Positions 53,783 through 63,951 of a DNA stretch of 64,000 nucleotides are shown one piece after another; the stretch's first letter is position 1; each line of letters begins with the position of its first letter. The translations under genes and the position numbers were made by a program. Where the stretch lies: assembly GCA_032718475.1 (NCBI GenBank), contig JAUCBJ010007985.1, positions 1 through 64,000 of the forward strand. The letters run 5' to 3'. This DNA is from Nemertoderma westbladi. Taxonomy: Eukaryota > Xenacoelomorpha > Nemertodermatida > Nemertodermatidae. The notes beneath the pieces are model-generated. The model was given only the letters and a program-made list of their open reading frames with translations, ran no database searches and was not told the origin of the DNA.

Positions 53783-54999
53783 TGTTCGCGCTTTCAGACC
53801 TTTGGCAGTTTAACCCGCCAAATTAGGATGTCTTCTAGATAATAATTCGCTTTTAGCCTATGACAAGTATTTGATTCACTACACTAGTCGAAACCAATCT
53901 GTGCGCGATCATTCACCCGCTGGATATACCCGGGAGATTGGGTTCGACGGCTTAATCTTATTGCTATGTAAGCCTAATGTATTATTCGACTGACAGTATT
54001 ATATAATCTCTGACAATATTATTCACCTTCGGGAAATATTAACAGTTCCTTTAGGACGTGGCGCTCTATCTATATAAACAGAGTTATGACTTAAACTACT
54101 CACAACGATATGGCCCAGTTATAATTCACATATATGGCGCATTCTTTAGGAAATGCTTTGTTATCAGTATCACTCATACACAATGCTGCACAATACTGCA
54201 CACTAATCTGCCGATCTTCACTGATTTTAGTCACATATAAAAGGAACACGGACCGAATCATGTAGGATCTATCAAATAACATTAGATTCACTTCAAACCA
54301 CTTTAACATAAGTCACAATCGTTATATGTAACCTTTCTCTCTTACCTTCGGTATATCAAGAATATTGGGTTTTCGGGGTTATTTATCGTTATTCCAAATA
54401 TAATAATTCATCAACCATATTATGAAGGACCGACAGTAAATAGCAGTATAACAATATAAAGTATGCACAGTGTATGGTACATGCAGATTTGGTTTGTTTA
54501 GTTGAGTTGCATAGTGATTCAGTGTGATAACGGATATATGTCCTTATAATTAAGCCTACTAGTGTTAGGCTAAAACAGAAAAGCACAAAATATTTCCAAG
54601 CCGCTCTCTCCTGGCTCAGGACTGAATGTAAACACTGCACATAAAGCATTGAGTGATTTCTAGGAAATTTCTGTACAAGAGCCATAAAAATGCTCTGATT
54701 GGCTGACTGAACTGAGAGACGCCGTAGAACAAAGAAAATCAACACGTATGAATATCAGCTGTTAACCGTCGTCATAGTAACTACTGTTCAAGAGTAGCTA
54801 TCACCCTTTGCGTCACGAATTGCCATAGAATCATCAACTATGCCTTCCACAGTACACATACGGAGGAAATAGCTCTTAGATCCTCTAAAAAACACCGATA
54901 CAGTAATAATACGGTCTCTTACACTTATTAAATCAACTACAGAGTATTTTAATGTAAAAATAATAAAAATAACGGGGCAATTCAGCAAAGGCTTTTACA
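53783..54999 (-). repeat. BEL-B 5' LTR
   Basis: 1217 bp, followed by target duplication TCGCC at 55000-55004. It holds the putative self-primer at 54527-54538. Confidence 0.97.
54527..54538 (-). promoter_or_regulatory. Putative self-primer segment in BEL-B 5' LTR
   Basis: On the coding strand TATATCCGTTAT, the reverse complement of the first 12 bases after the LTR. The 3' LTR has one mismatch (20679-20690). Confidence 0.6.
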
Positions 55000-56340
55000 T
55001 CGCCCCTGTTGTGCTTGTTGCCATTGTTTGGCCTCTCCTTTGACCGAACTTGACTGGCGTCTCCTTGCATTGCCTAGCTCCATGTCCACTCGTCACGCAT
55101 CGCGAGCAGATTTCATTTCTCGCCGCATATTCTACCTGATCTTCTCTAGGTAGCGCTTGCCAGTACCTGCAGTTCATGGTTCGATGAAGTGCATTTGTAT
55201 GTAGTTGGCATTTGCTATTTTGGTTGTAGCCATCCTTGTACAGTGCATCGCGTATCGCAGCTGTGTTTGCACCAAAGTCCCTACTATTCTTATTGCTTGG
55301 GTTCTGCCTACTGGACGTACTGGGGTTATATTTATTTGTGTTGTTATTGTTCCCCTGTCCGTTCCATGGTGTGGTCTTACCTTCGGCTACCTGTGGACTT
55401 GCAGTCCCCTGCATCGCTGCGTATGGCAGTGATTGCCTGAGTTTTGGTAATGCGTTTGACGTGTTGTGCTCTGGTTTCGGTCTATGGTAATCCATCTTCG
55501 GTCCCTTTCCCAGGCTATCCTCACTATAGACTGGGTCGGTTATTAGTTCAGCTTCGTAATTTAAGAAGTTTGACATTTCTTCTAAACCCGGTTCCGCACC
55601 CTTTCTATCTCGAGTGGAGAAGGCGATTTTTCTCCACTTGTTGCGCAGCCAGATCGGTAGTGCCTGCGCTATCGTGGTGATATTATTGGACGCATTGAGC
55701 TCGTATGGTGCGTCTAGCGTCTTTAGCACGATTAGCGCCTTTTCGACTTTGTTAGCAAACGTCTTAATGCTAACGGGATTATCCTGTAGGCCACCCGATA
55801 TTATGCCTCTCAGTGTCTGCCTGATGATCTTGGCCGGGTGCCCGTATTCCCTGTCCAGTGCCCGCCATGCCATCGTGAAGCCGCCCTCTATGCCTTGGTA
55901 TTGCCTCACGATGTCGTATGCTGGGCCTCCTGTGTATACTTGCAGATATTTAAGGCACTCCGCCTGCGTCAAGTTCTTTGTCAGTATTTCGTTACTATAC
56001 ATGCGCCGAAACTGTAGATATTCTTCCGGCCTACTCCCATCGAATTTGAATGGTTACACGGGTGGTAATTCGATCCTCGTTTTTAACGCATCGATTAACG
56101 TGGCCATCCCCATCGCCTGCGCTTCCAATGGGTTCGATGGATGCTGTATGGTTTCTCCTGTCTGGTGCTGTCCGTCCGTCCTATTTCCTGATTTCCTTTG
56201 ACTTGGGTATGTCATTGGGGGTAGCGGCCCCCTCCATATTTCTGTGTCACACGACCTATTTTCATCCAAGGGACTCGCTGTTCTTGCTCCTATCGGGGTA
56301 TAGTGTTGATATTGTGATGGGGGAATGTCACCCTGTCCCC
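55000..56340 (-). pseudogene. BEL-A Gag, capsid and zinc-knuckle segment
   Basis: One reading frame from the G run at 56337-56349 to the BEL-B insertion, broken by a TAA near 56054. A capsid-like BEL/Pao region (PFKFDGS and PEEYLQFRRM at the start) covers about 56050-55450. A zinc knuckle CSRCVTSGHGARQC lies near 55100. The frame continues exactly into the protease at 19934 once BEL-B is discounted, so Gag, protease and RT were one ORF. The TAA could come from a single C-to-T change. Confidence 0.88.
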
Positions 56341-57281
56341 CCCCCCCCCACCAGTATGTTTGGTACTGGGGTTGATGTTAATATATTGGGGCCCATGCAC
56401 CTATCCGCAATAATTCCCCCCTCCCCTGGGTATATGTTATGTCCCTGCATGCTGAAGTCAGACTGCTGCACTGGTACCGGTATAGGCCTATCAGCTTCTG
56501 GCCTACCCGCCGGTATGTATTCCGCGACTTCCGGGTTTAATCCCGTTGTCCGCGCTATCCTATCGCCTACATTGCCTCTTTCAGTATGGCCTATGGTATG
56601 TGCAGTAAGGCCTATAGTATGTCCTACAGTCTGCATGTGTCGCTCGGGATCGAAGTTTATTCTTCTCAAATAGTCCTCCCCGCGGCTACCGTATTCTCGA
56701 TCGGTAGATATATTCCGTCGGAAAGTTTCTCTTCGACCCCCCTCTCTACTGTTCTCATCTTCGTACTGGTACATCGCGTACCGACCATACCCCTCTCTCG
56801 GCGCGTAGTGCACCCCGCCAGGTCGCATCTCTCCGGGGCGACGGCAATCTCCCGGAGTTCGACCCCACTGACTCTCTGTTCTCATCTCGACTACCGACGG
56901 CTCGCTATCCGTCCTCGCTCTTCTATCGTTCGCGGTGATACTTCTACTACTATCTTCTCTTCTTCTCCTTTCAGTGGAGTATTCCCGCTCGTGAGATCTC
57001 TCATCGACCTCCCGGTTAAATCCCACTGTTCTTCTTCCCTCTTCTGATCGGGCTCGACGCTTCGTCCGCCCTCTCACGACGTCAACCTGTCTCTCTCTGC
57101 TCGGTCGCACGCCGCTGGGGATATTCGCAATCCCCCTATTACTCTCCGTCGCCGGGTGTTGCGGTTTACCTACTTCGGCCCGCGCACCACCCGCTGACGC
57201 CTGCGGGGCACTCTCTGCCCCCCCCCTTTTCGCCGCTAACTCGCTGTTGTGGGGCCCCTGTAGCCCCCCTCCACTCGCCAC
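56328..57281 (-). pseudogene. BEL-A Gag, Arg/Glu-rich segment
   Basis: Open frame of 317 codons, highly charged, with RS/RE-rich stretches and later Gly/Tyr-rich sequence. It ends where poly-G (C run 56337-56349) shifts the frame, and its upstream overlap with the next segment lies at the C run 57218-57226. No known domain. Probably a disordered part of Gag. Confidence 0.65.
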
Positions 57282-58137
57282 ATCTAACTTCGCTATCTCT
57301 CACCCCGCTACTATATCCCCCTCTAGTCGACACATCAACCCTACCGCGGTCGGGTCCATTCACCCCCGCCTCTCCCTCCGCTATTGCGTGGTCTACCAGG
57401 CCCTCTACTCCCTGCCTACCAACTACGTGGCCTACCAGGCCCCCGCTGGGTCTACCTAACCCAGCCACTCCCTGCCTACCAACCACGTGGCCTACCAGGC
57501 CCTTGCTGGGTCTACCTAACCCAGCCACTTCCTGCCTACCAACTACGTGGCCTACCAGGCCCTCGCTGGGTCTACCTAACCCAGCCACTCCCTGCCTACC
57601 ATCTACGTGGCCTACCAGGCCCTCTCCGGGCTGGCTCAACCCCGCCACCTCTGGCCCACCAACTGAGTGGCCCGCCAGGCCCCCTTCGGGTTGGCTCAAC
57701 CCCGCCACCTCCGGCCTACTAACTGTACGACCTACCAGGCCCCCATCTGCCTGGCTATACACACCCGACGTGTTCACGTTAATAGCACCCATATTAGAAA
57801 CGGAATTATTTTGTTCGTTCAAAGTAAAATCATTTGAATTATTTTGCGCAACTACACTATCTGAATTATTTTGTAAATTCGGGCTTGGATCATTATTTAA
57901 ATTATTTGGATTATTTTGCGTAATTGCGTTACTTAAATTATTTTGTAAGTTCGAATCCGGGTTATTATTTTGATTATTTTGATTATTTTGTGTAGCTACA
58001 TTAATATTAGAATTATTTTCTACATTAATATTAGGATTGTTCTGATTTAAATTTAAATTACTACCACTAGGCAAAGTATTTCCTGCAATAAAGGTTTGAT
58101 TAGGATTATCCAATACGGTACTATTAATATTAACCAC
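57166..58137 (-). pseudogene. BEL-A Gag, Asn-rich and Gly-rich repeat segment
   Basis: About 323 codons. The first 110 residues are Asn/Gln-rich (repeated NNPN and QNN words). Then six 20-residue repeats based on GLVGHVVGRQ and VAGLGRPS follow, encoded by the 60-bp repeat at 57409-57730. Low-complexity, prion-like composition. It is joined to neighbouring segments only if the G runs at both ends change length. Confidence 0.65.
57409..57730. repeat. 60-bp coding minisatellite in BEL-A gag
   Basis: About six units of 60 bp with TGCCTACCAACTACGTGGCC-like starts. The three nearest 57409 are almost identical and the later ones diverged. Confidence 0.92.
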
Positions 58138-58139
58138 GT

Positions 58140-59270
58140 CTACTGTACCATTATCACCCCCCCCCCCCCCCCCCCCCCCCCGCCCGTACTGTTACACCAG
58201 TTTTGGGTCTGTCGTGCGGTCCCTGTAAGTGGAGCATTAATAAACGTATCCACGGGCCCTGGCTCCTCGAGAATATTCGAGCCAGTCCCGCTCTCAGACG
58301 CCCCCATCCGCGTCAGCTCCAGTTCGCACGTGCGTCTAGCTCCGTACTCTATAAGCACGCTTCGGCATTTTCCCAATTCTTTTCGCTCACGCTCCTCTTT
58401 TGCCACACTCTCCCGACACTCCCGTGCGCTTTGCTCGGCCAACTCTACCACTCTCCTAGCTCCCTCCCGTCGCCTTGCCTCACGTTCTTTACGTTCCTTC
58501 TCCTCTCTCGCCTCAAGCTCCTTACGTTCAGCCTCACGCTCTTTGCGTTCCCTTTCCTCTCTCGCCTTACGCTCCTTACGCTCAGCCTCACGCTCTTTGC
58601 GCTCCTTTTCCTCTCTCGCCTCACGCTCCTTGCGCTCCTTCTCCTCTCTCGCCTCACGCTCCTTGCACTCCTTCTCCTCTCTCGCCTCACGCTCCCTGCG
58701 TTCCGCCACACGCTCCTCTTGTTCCTTTCTCTCTATTTCCTCACACTCCCTAAGGCTTTTCACGGCCCTTTCGGCCCTCTCTCCGGTTTCTCTAATCAAT
58801 GCCGTTTCCCTCTCTAGCAGCATTCTCCCCTCCTCTAACCGTCTATCTATTTCCCTTTGACCCTGCGCTATCACGTCGAGATGGTACATGGCCTTTATCT
58901 CTCTCACCCGTTTTTCTTTTACGGAGGATGTACCAGACTTATCGGTTATGACGGATTCCCTCCGCCTTCCCGTCCCACTAACTTTCCCCCACCTCCCGGA
59001 ACTCCCTCCGACCGACGAGGCCGAATCCTCGGGGTTAACCTCGGATTCGCCCTCCTCAGGTCTCCTCCAACCCACTAATTTTACTCCCCGGGTATCGACT
59101 AAGTATGGCCCTACGTACACTACGCTAGGTTGCATACCCCTACACCGCCATAAGTCACACAGTTCCTCGGCAACCCCTCTCGCTCTCTCCTTGGCCAGTT
59201 CTCTTTGCCCGAAGCGCATTAGATAATTAAAGTGTCTATTCGACTCACCTAGTCGCTTCCTCAGTCTCAC
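58140..59270 (-). pseudogene. BEL-A Gag, long charged coiled-coil segment
   Basis: 376 codons. The N-terminal 80 residues have a compact, possibly folded composition (RELAKERARG, CDLWRC). From about residue 170 come KER/REE repeats (units such as EREAREEKERK) giving a long predicted charged helix. It ends in poly-Gly from the 25-base C run at 58157-58181 and then loses the frame. Confidence 0.7.
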
Positions 59271-59275
59271 CTCGT

Positions 59276-59728
59276 CTATCTTCGCCCCCTCTCCTTGGCC
59301 TCCTTTAGTAGTTTCCGGGTCGCGTTGTAGGCCCGTCGAAGTCGATCAGAAACCCCGACGTCCTCGTCGCCGACCTCTCTTCCGTCTCTCCAAGTCCGAC
59401 GTCGTACCGGCGGCCCCACTGTCGCCGTTTCGGTGGGCCGTTCGTCGCCCTCAGCCTGTGGCTGGCCGGCGACATCGGTATGCCGACCCTCGTTCCGTGT
59501 CGAATCATCTCCTTCTCCCTCCGTCTCGCTCTCACCTTCTCTCGGCTCGACTCCCCCTCCTCTCGACTCGACCTCTGGCTCCAGACGGCCCCCCTCGTCC
59601 TGAACTGCCGGGTCACCCGTTACCGATGGCTCCGGCGTCGTGGGCCTATATCGTCTGGTCGCGGCCTCGCGGATCGTTAGTTCTTCGTCCGGGGTCCGCG
59701 GCGGTGTCGCTTCTCCTGACTGACTCAT
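59276..59728 (-). pseudogene. BEL-A Gag N-terminus
   Basis: ATG at 59728 (MSQSGE), 150 codons, acidic and Pro/Glu/Gly-rich, with no known domain. It follows the 5' LTR by 73 bp and is the likely translation start of the element. The frame closes at a stop near 59276; one more G in the run at 59285-59289 would continue it into the next segment. It is Thr/Glu-rich and likely disordered. Confidence 0.7.
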
Positions 59729-59792
59729 CTCTCTTTTATAGATTGATGGCTGGTAGTCACTGAGTTTAACTAGCTAGGGCGGCAGCTCTGCG

Positions 59793-59801
59793 TTCAGTTA
59801 C
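59793..59801 (-). promoter_or_regulatory. Putative primer-binding site of BEL-A
   Basis: Coding strand GTAACTGAA, the first 9 bases after the 5' LTR. It is exactly complementary to the LTR segment at 59979-59987 and has no tRNA-type TGG. Confidence 0.5.
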
Positions 59802-60343
59802 TGTGACGGGATCCAGATAAGATCCCGGTTTATCCGTTTGTCAGTTCACTCGTCCCCGCCGTGTATGAAAGATAAATGAGTTTGTGCTGTTCGTCGTATA
59901 TAATATTTGGGTATACAGATATAGATATAGGTATAGATATGAGATAATATGGTTGTTGTATACGGAAGGCGGGATACGGTAACTGAAGTCCCGGTACTTC
60001 CCTAGCTAAACTATTTCTACACTAGCACCAATATACTGAGATAACTGAATGCTATGATTACTGCCAACTGGTTATATTGCACGGGTTGGCCTTGTTACTC
60101 TACCTAATCGATGCTTCCCCCCCTCTGATTGGTTGATACACTTGTTGGCGCCCTTTGGAGTGTTCCCGTTCACTCCAGCTATTCTCACTCGGTTAGGGGT
60201 TTGGCCCCTGACCCTTGCCGTGTGTTTCTCCTTCCCATTCTGTTGGGGTGACACGAGTGATTGATTGCCAAATCTCGTGTCCCCCAATATTGCTTAATAA
60301 CCAACTTTATGGGTTCGTGTTAGCGGGATTGAATAAGCTAACA
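59802..60343 (-). repeat. BEL-A 5' LTR
   Basis: 542 bp, followed by target duplication ATAAC (60344-60348), after which the minisatellite resumes. Confidence 0.97.
59979..59987 (-). promoter_or_regulatory. Putative self-primer segment in BEL-A LTR
   Basis: Coding strand TTCAGTTAC, the reverse complement of the first 9 bases after the LTR. Identical in the 3' LTR (10974-10982). A weaker 8-base match lies at 60042-60049. Confidence 0.5.
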
Positions 60344-61753
60344 ATAACCCGTGTCCTTTGTGTAATAACCCGTGTCCTTTGTGTAATAACCCGTGTCCTT
60401 CGTGTAATTACCCGTATCCTTTGTGTAATAACCCGTATCCTTTGTGTAATAACCCGTATCCTTTGTGTAATAACCCGTATCCTTTGTGTAATAACCCGTG
60501 TCCTTTGTGTAATAACCCGTGTCCTTTGTGTAATAACCCGTGTCCTTTGTGTAATAACCCGTATCCTTTGTGTAATAACCCGTGTCCTTTGTGTAATAAC
60601 CCGTATCCTTTGTGTAATAACCCGTGTCCTTTGTGTAATAACCCGTGTCCTTTGTGTAATAACCCGTGTCCTTTGTGTAATAACCCGTGTCCTTTGTGTA
60701 ATAACCCGTATCCTTTGTGTAATAACCCGTATCCTTTGTGTAATTACCCGTATCCTTTGTGTAATAACCCGTATCCTTTGTGTAATAACCCGTGTCCTTT
60801 GTGTAATAACCCGTATCCTTTGTGTAATAACCCGTGTCCTTTGTGTAATAACCCGTGTCCTTTGTGTAATAACCCGTGTCCTTTGTGTAATAACCCGTAT
60901 CCTTTGTGTAATAACCCGTGTCCTTTGTGTAATAACCCGTATCCTTTGTGTAATAACCCGTGTCCTTTGTGTAATAACCCGTTTCCTTGTACAATAACCC
61001 GTGTCCTTTGTGTAATAACCCGTTTCCTTGTACAATAGCCCGTGTCCTTTGTGTAATAACCCGTGTCCTTTGTGTAATAACCCGTGTCCTTGTACAATAA
61101 CCCGTGTCCTTTGTGTAATAACCCGTGTCCTTTGTCTAATAACCCGTATCCTTTGTGGAATAACCCGTATCCTTTGTGTAATTACCCGTATCCTTTGTGT
61201 AATAACCCGTATCCTTTGTGTAATAACCCGTATCCTTTGTGTAATAACCCGTGTCCTTTGTGTAATAACCCGTATCCTTTGTGTAATAACCCGTATCCTT
61301 TGTGTAATAACCCGTATCCTTTGTGTAATAACCCGTATCCTTTGTGTAATAACCCGTATCCTTTGTGTAATTACCCGTATCCTTTGTGTAATAACCCGTA
61401 TCCTTTGTGTAATAACCCGTGTCCTTTGTGTAATAAACCGTATCCTTTGTGTAATAACCCGTGTCCTTTGTGTAATAACCCGTGTCCTTTGTGTAATAAC
61501 CCGTGTCCTTTGTGTAATAACCCGTATCCTTTGTGTAATAACCCGTGTCCATTGTGTAATAACCCGTATCCTTTGTGTAATAACCCGTGTCCTTTGTGTA
61601 ATAACCCGTGTCCTTTGTGTAATAACCCGTGTCCTTTGTGTAATAACCCGTGTCCTCTGTGTAATAACCCGTATCCTTTGTGTAATAACCCGTGTCCCTT
61701 ATGTAATAACCCGTGTCCTTTGTGTAATAACCCGTGTCCTTTGTGTAATAACC
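60344..61753. repeat. 21-bp minisatellite array, right part
   Basis: About 67 more units of the same array, with both GTGTCC and GTATCC types and the 20-bp TTGTACAATAAC form. It ends at ACCCG, where unique sequence begins. Confidence 0.97.
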
Positions 61754-61947
61754 CGATTGCAGAGTCGATGATGCAGACAAACATGTTCATAATCTTTGTG
61801 TGCCTCCTATACATTTTATACATATACATATATCTATCTATACATTATTTATTTGTGCAATGTTCTACATTTTACTCATTATTTTTTTGAATAACATCAT
61901 TATAATATTTATTATTTACATATTAAAATCTTATTATATTTTCGTAG
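61754..61947 (+). other. AT-rich flank, probable intron end
   Basis: No ORF of note. Rich in TATA/CATA words, ending in TTATATTTTCGTAG, a plausible 3' splice site before the Cys-rich exon. Confidence 0.5.
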
Positions 61948-62276
61948 TTTTCTGGGATGATTTTGTTTCTGAATGTTGCAAAGCTCCATTCGGAGGTGAA
62001 GGCCAACCTTGGGATCGGACCGATTTATCACATGGAGTGATAAGGATTAACGACATCCGGACAATGAGTCATTGTAAAGCGAAATGTTTAGCTGAAACGA
62101 TATTTACATGTACTTCTGTACAGCACTCTAAACAGCAGAAGAGTTGTTACTTAATGCGTGAAACTCTTAATGTTCAGACATACCAATTATCGCCATGTTG
62201 CGATTCACGACGTGGTAATTTTTCTTCCCGCTGCACTTCTTGGTATTATGATATGCGATATTCGAAGTTGAGTTAG
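61948..62276 (+). CDS. Candidate host exon: Cys-rich, PAN/apple-like domain
   Basis: Open from a splice-acceptor-like TAG at 61945-61947 to a stop at 62274-62276, about 108 codons. Ten Cys residues lie in a pattern containing MSHCKAKCLAE, FTCTSV and SCYLM, which resembles the core of PAN/apple domains (C-x3-C, then C, then C-x-L). Such domains occur in secreted or surface proteins of animals. It begins in the middle of a protein, so upstream exons should lie left of the minisatellite, which would put the array and BEL-A inside an intron. The domain call rests on spacing only and is tentative. Confidence 0.45.
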
Positions 62277-62363
62277 TAATATATTTCTCATTCATTATAA
62301 TATATAATATTAAATTTTGTTTTAAAATTTTTCTACTTCATTAATTTATTTATTTATTCGCAG

Positions 62364-63200
62364 GGACCATGTACCATATTGTATTGCTTTGAAGGCCCCA
62401 GAATTAATGCCCTTCTTCAAACTATGTTACAGAGCAACCTTCCTCACATTAGGTGCATCCATCATCTCTTCTAAAGAAGATTTCCAGCAGGGTGACCCTC
62501 TAGCTGTATTCGTTTTCAGCCTTGGCATTCACCCCGAGTTGGAAAAAATTTCCACTACACACAAGCTAAAGGTACATTGACGATATTTCCCTTGCTGGTC
62601 AATGGCATAATGTACTAGACCAGTTAAAACACTTCCAAGCCATGAGTAGACATCTCAGTCTAGAGCTAAATGAGCGTAAATGTGAGCTTACCATCCTCAG
62701 CAAAGATCAATCACAACACCAACTAATTCTGTCAGCCTTCCAGGCCTATTATGAGTCGATCAACGCCAGATAATCTGGTAATCCTCGGAGCTCCACTGGG
62801 ATTCGCAGCCACAAACACAGCACTGCTGGAGAAACCCAGCACCTTTGAATTTATTCAATCGAGATTAAAGCTAATGAACCATCATGTTGGTTTAAAGCTA
62901 ATGAACCATCATGTTGGTTTAAAGCTAATGAACCATCATGTTGGTTTAAAGCTAATGAACCATCATGTTGGATTCTTCCTCCTTCGCTTATCAATGCCAA
63001 AGCTCAAAACTTCCCCAACTTTCGAACATCCATACAAACTATTGGATTTAAATAATCTGCTGAAATTAACATTGCAAGTTGTTATAGATGTTAATATGTC
63101 TGAAAGTGTCCATCAATAAGCACGTCTGCCTTGCCGGAATGGAGGTTTAGGGGTTCCCTCTGTTGCTACCATAGTTGCCACCCGTGTGCCTATCTTTGTA
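62364..63200 (+). pseudogene. Decayed reverse transcriptase fragment
   Basis: Begins abruptly after an AG. APELMPFFKLCYRATFLTL and SSKEDFQQGDPLAVFVFSL match the RT block before the catalytic Asp pair (usual form GxQQGDPLGPLLF). After a stop the next frames give DDISLAG, LNERKCELTIL, LVILGAPLG and later NGGLGVPSVA, the order of an RT thumb and connection. Stops, frameshifts and an in-frame 27-bp expansion show it is dead. It is LINE-like, distinct from the LINE in BEL-A. Confidence 0.7.
62865..62972 (+). repeat. 27-bp tandem repeat, four copies
   Basis: Units beginning TTAAAGCTAATGAACC, encoding LKLMNHHVG four times inside the RT remnant. The copies are essentially identical, so the expansion is recent. 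Confidence 0.95.
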
Positions 63201-63711
63201 ATTGTAATAAATCCTTGATTGCCTGTCAGGTCAGGTATTCTAGGTCATTGATCAAGAAAACTTGCCACCTCCATGCAGCATAAAGGAGGTGCTACCTGTA
63301 GCTGCATAGACCCTCTTACTAGGGCAAATCTGGTCCTGTAACTGGGACCCCCATTGTTCTGGGATAAGGACGCCGTTGGTCCTGGATTAAGGACCCATAT
63401 ACTTGGGCTGCATGAGTATATGGCCTGGCCAGGCAGATGGTGATCTACCAATGGCTGGTCAGGAGTAGAGTGTTCTCATGTCCACTCTGAGAGCACTTCA
63501 CTGCGACCTGCACCTGGCAGCAAGGGTACAGGGCATGACCCAGCAGATGAGCTGCAACAGCCAATGGTGGGTCATGTGCGCCAGAGTAGATATGGGTGAT
63601 GGGCCTCATATCTGACTTCACTGCGACACCCACCCTGTGGAACGGCAAACCAGGGTGTGGTATTTGCCCCGAGAGCTGACTCGGCAAAAAAGCACCCCCC
63701 AACCCCCCACT
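63201..63711 (+). other. Unassigned sequence, possibly a second repeat element
   Basis: GC-richer than the preceding kilobase. It contains two similar blocks around CTTCACTGCGACC and CTTCACTGCGACAC (63487 and 63615). No gene recognised. Confidence 0.4.
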
Positions 63712-63951
63712 ATGGATTACATTAGTAATGCGGAGGCCAGTGGAATTACCGGACACAATCGGCCTCACAGGCGTCAGTTATCTCCTGACCGGCTGCCTGT
63801 CCCACCCCCTACTGGAGAGAGAGAAGCCAAAATTTCTTTGAGTCCATGTCCTGATGACCTTTCTGGCCCAAACCCTGGGTCACCAGGAAGGCCAGATTGT
63901 GAGGGGGAGAGGGATTCTGGAGTTGGTGGCTACTCTCATGTTCCACCATGA
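63712..63951 (+). CDS. Hypothetical Pro/Ser-rich ORF
   Basis: ATG to TGA, 79 codons, rich in Pro, Gly, Ser and Arg. No domain recognised. Position after a GC-rich leader-like stretch would suit the 5' end of a LINE, but the window ends before this can be tested. Confidence 0.3.
   Translation: MDYISNAEASGITGHNRPHRRQLSPDRLPVPPPTGEREAKISLSPCPDDLSGPNPGSPGRPDCEGERDSGVGGYSHVPP

Larger units (their letters stand above)
19935..54999 (-). mobile_element. BEL-B: middle BEL/Pao LTR retrotransposon, inserted in BEL-A
   Basis: 1217-bp LTRs at 19935-21151 and 53783-54999, with TG...CA ends. The target duplication TCGCC is at 19930-19934 and 55000-55004, inside the BEL-A gag-pol frame. Coding order on the minus strand: gag-protease (51523-47003), in-frame TGA, RT-RNase H-integrase (47002-43373), third ORF (41720 to 21230, interrupted by BEL-C). 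Without BEL-C it is about 18.8 kb. Apart from the TGA and the BEL-C insertion the coding regions look intact. LTR divergence is about 0.4%. Confidence 0.96.
10797..60343 (-). mobile_element. BEL-A: outer BEL/Pao LTR retrotransposon, carrying nested insertions
   Basis: Bounded by 542-bp LTRs (10797-11338 and 59802-60343) that begin TGTGAC and end TAACA on the plus strand. The 5-bp target duplication ATAAC lies at 10792-10796 and 60344-60348. Coding is on the minus strand: gag at the right, then protease-RT-RNase H, integrase and a third zinc-knuckle ORF at the left. Removing BEL-B (35,065 bp plus one target duplication) and the LINE (about 2.3 kb) leaves about 12.2 kb. It looks inactive: gag is broken by frameshifts at G runs and one stop, pol has a protease-RT deletion, and integrase is split by the LINE. 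LTR divergence of about 0.9% indicates a recent insertion. Confidence 0.95.
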
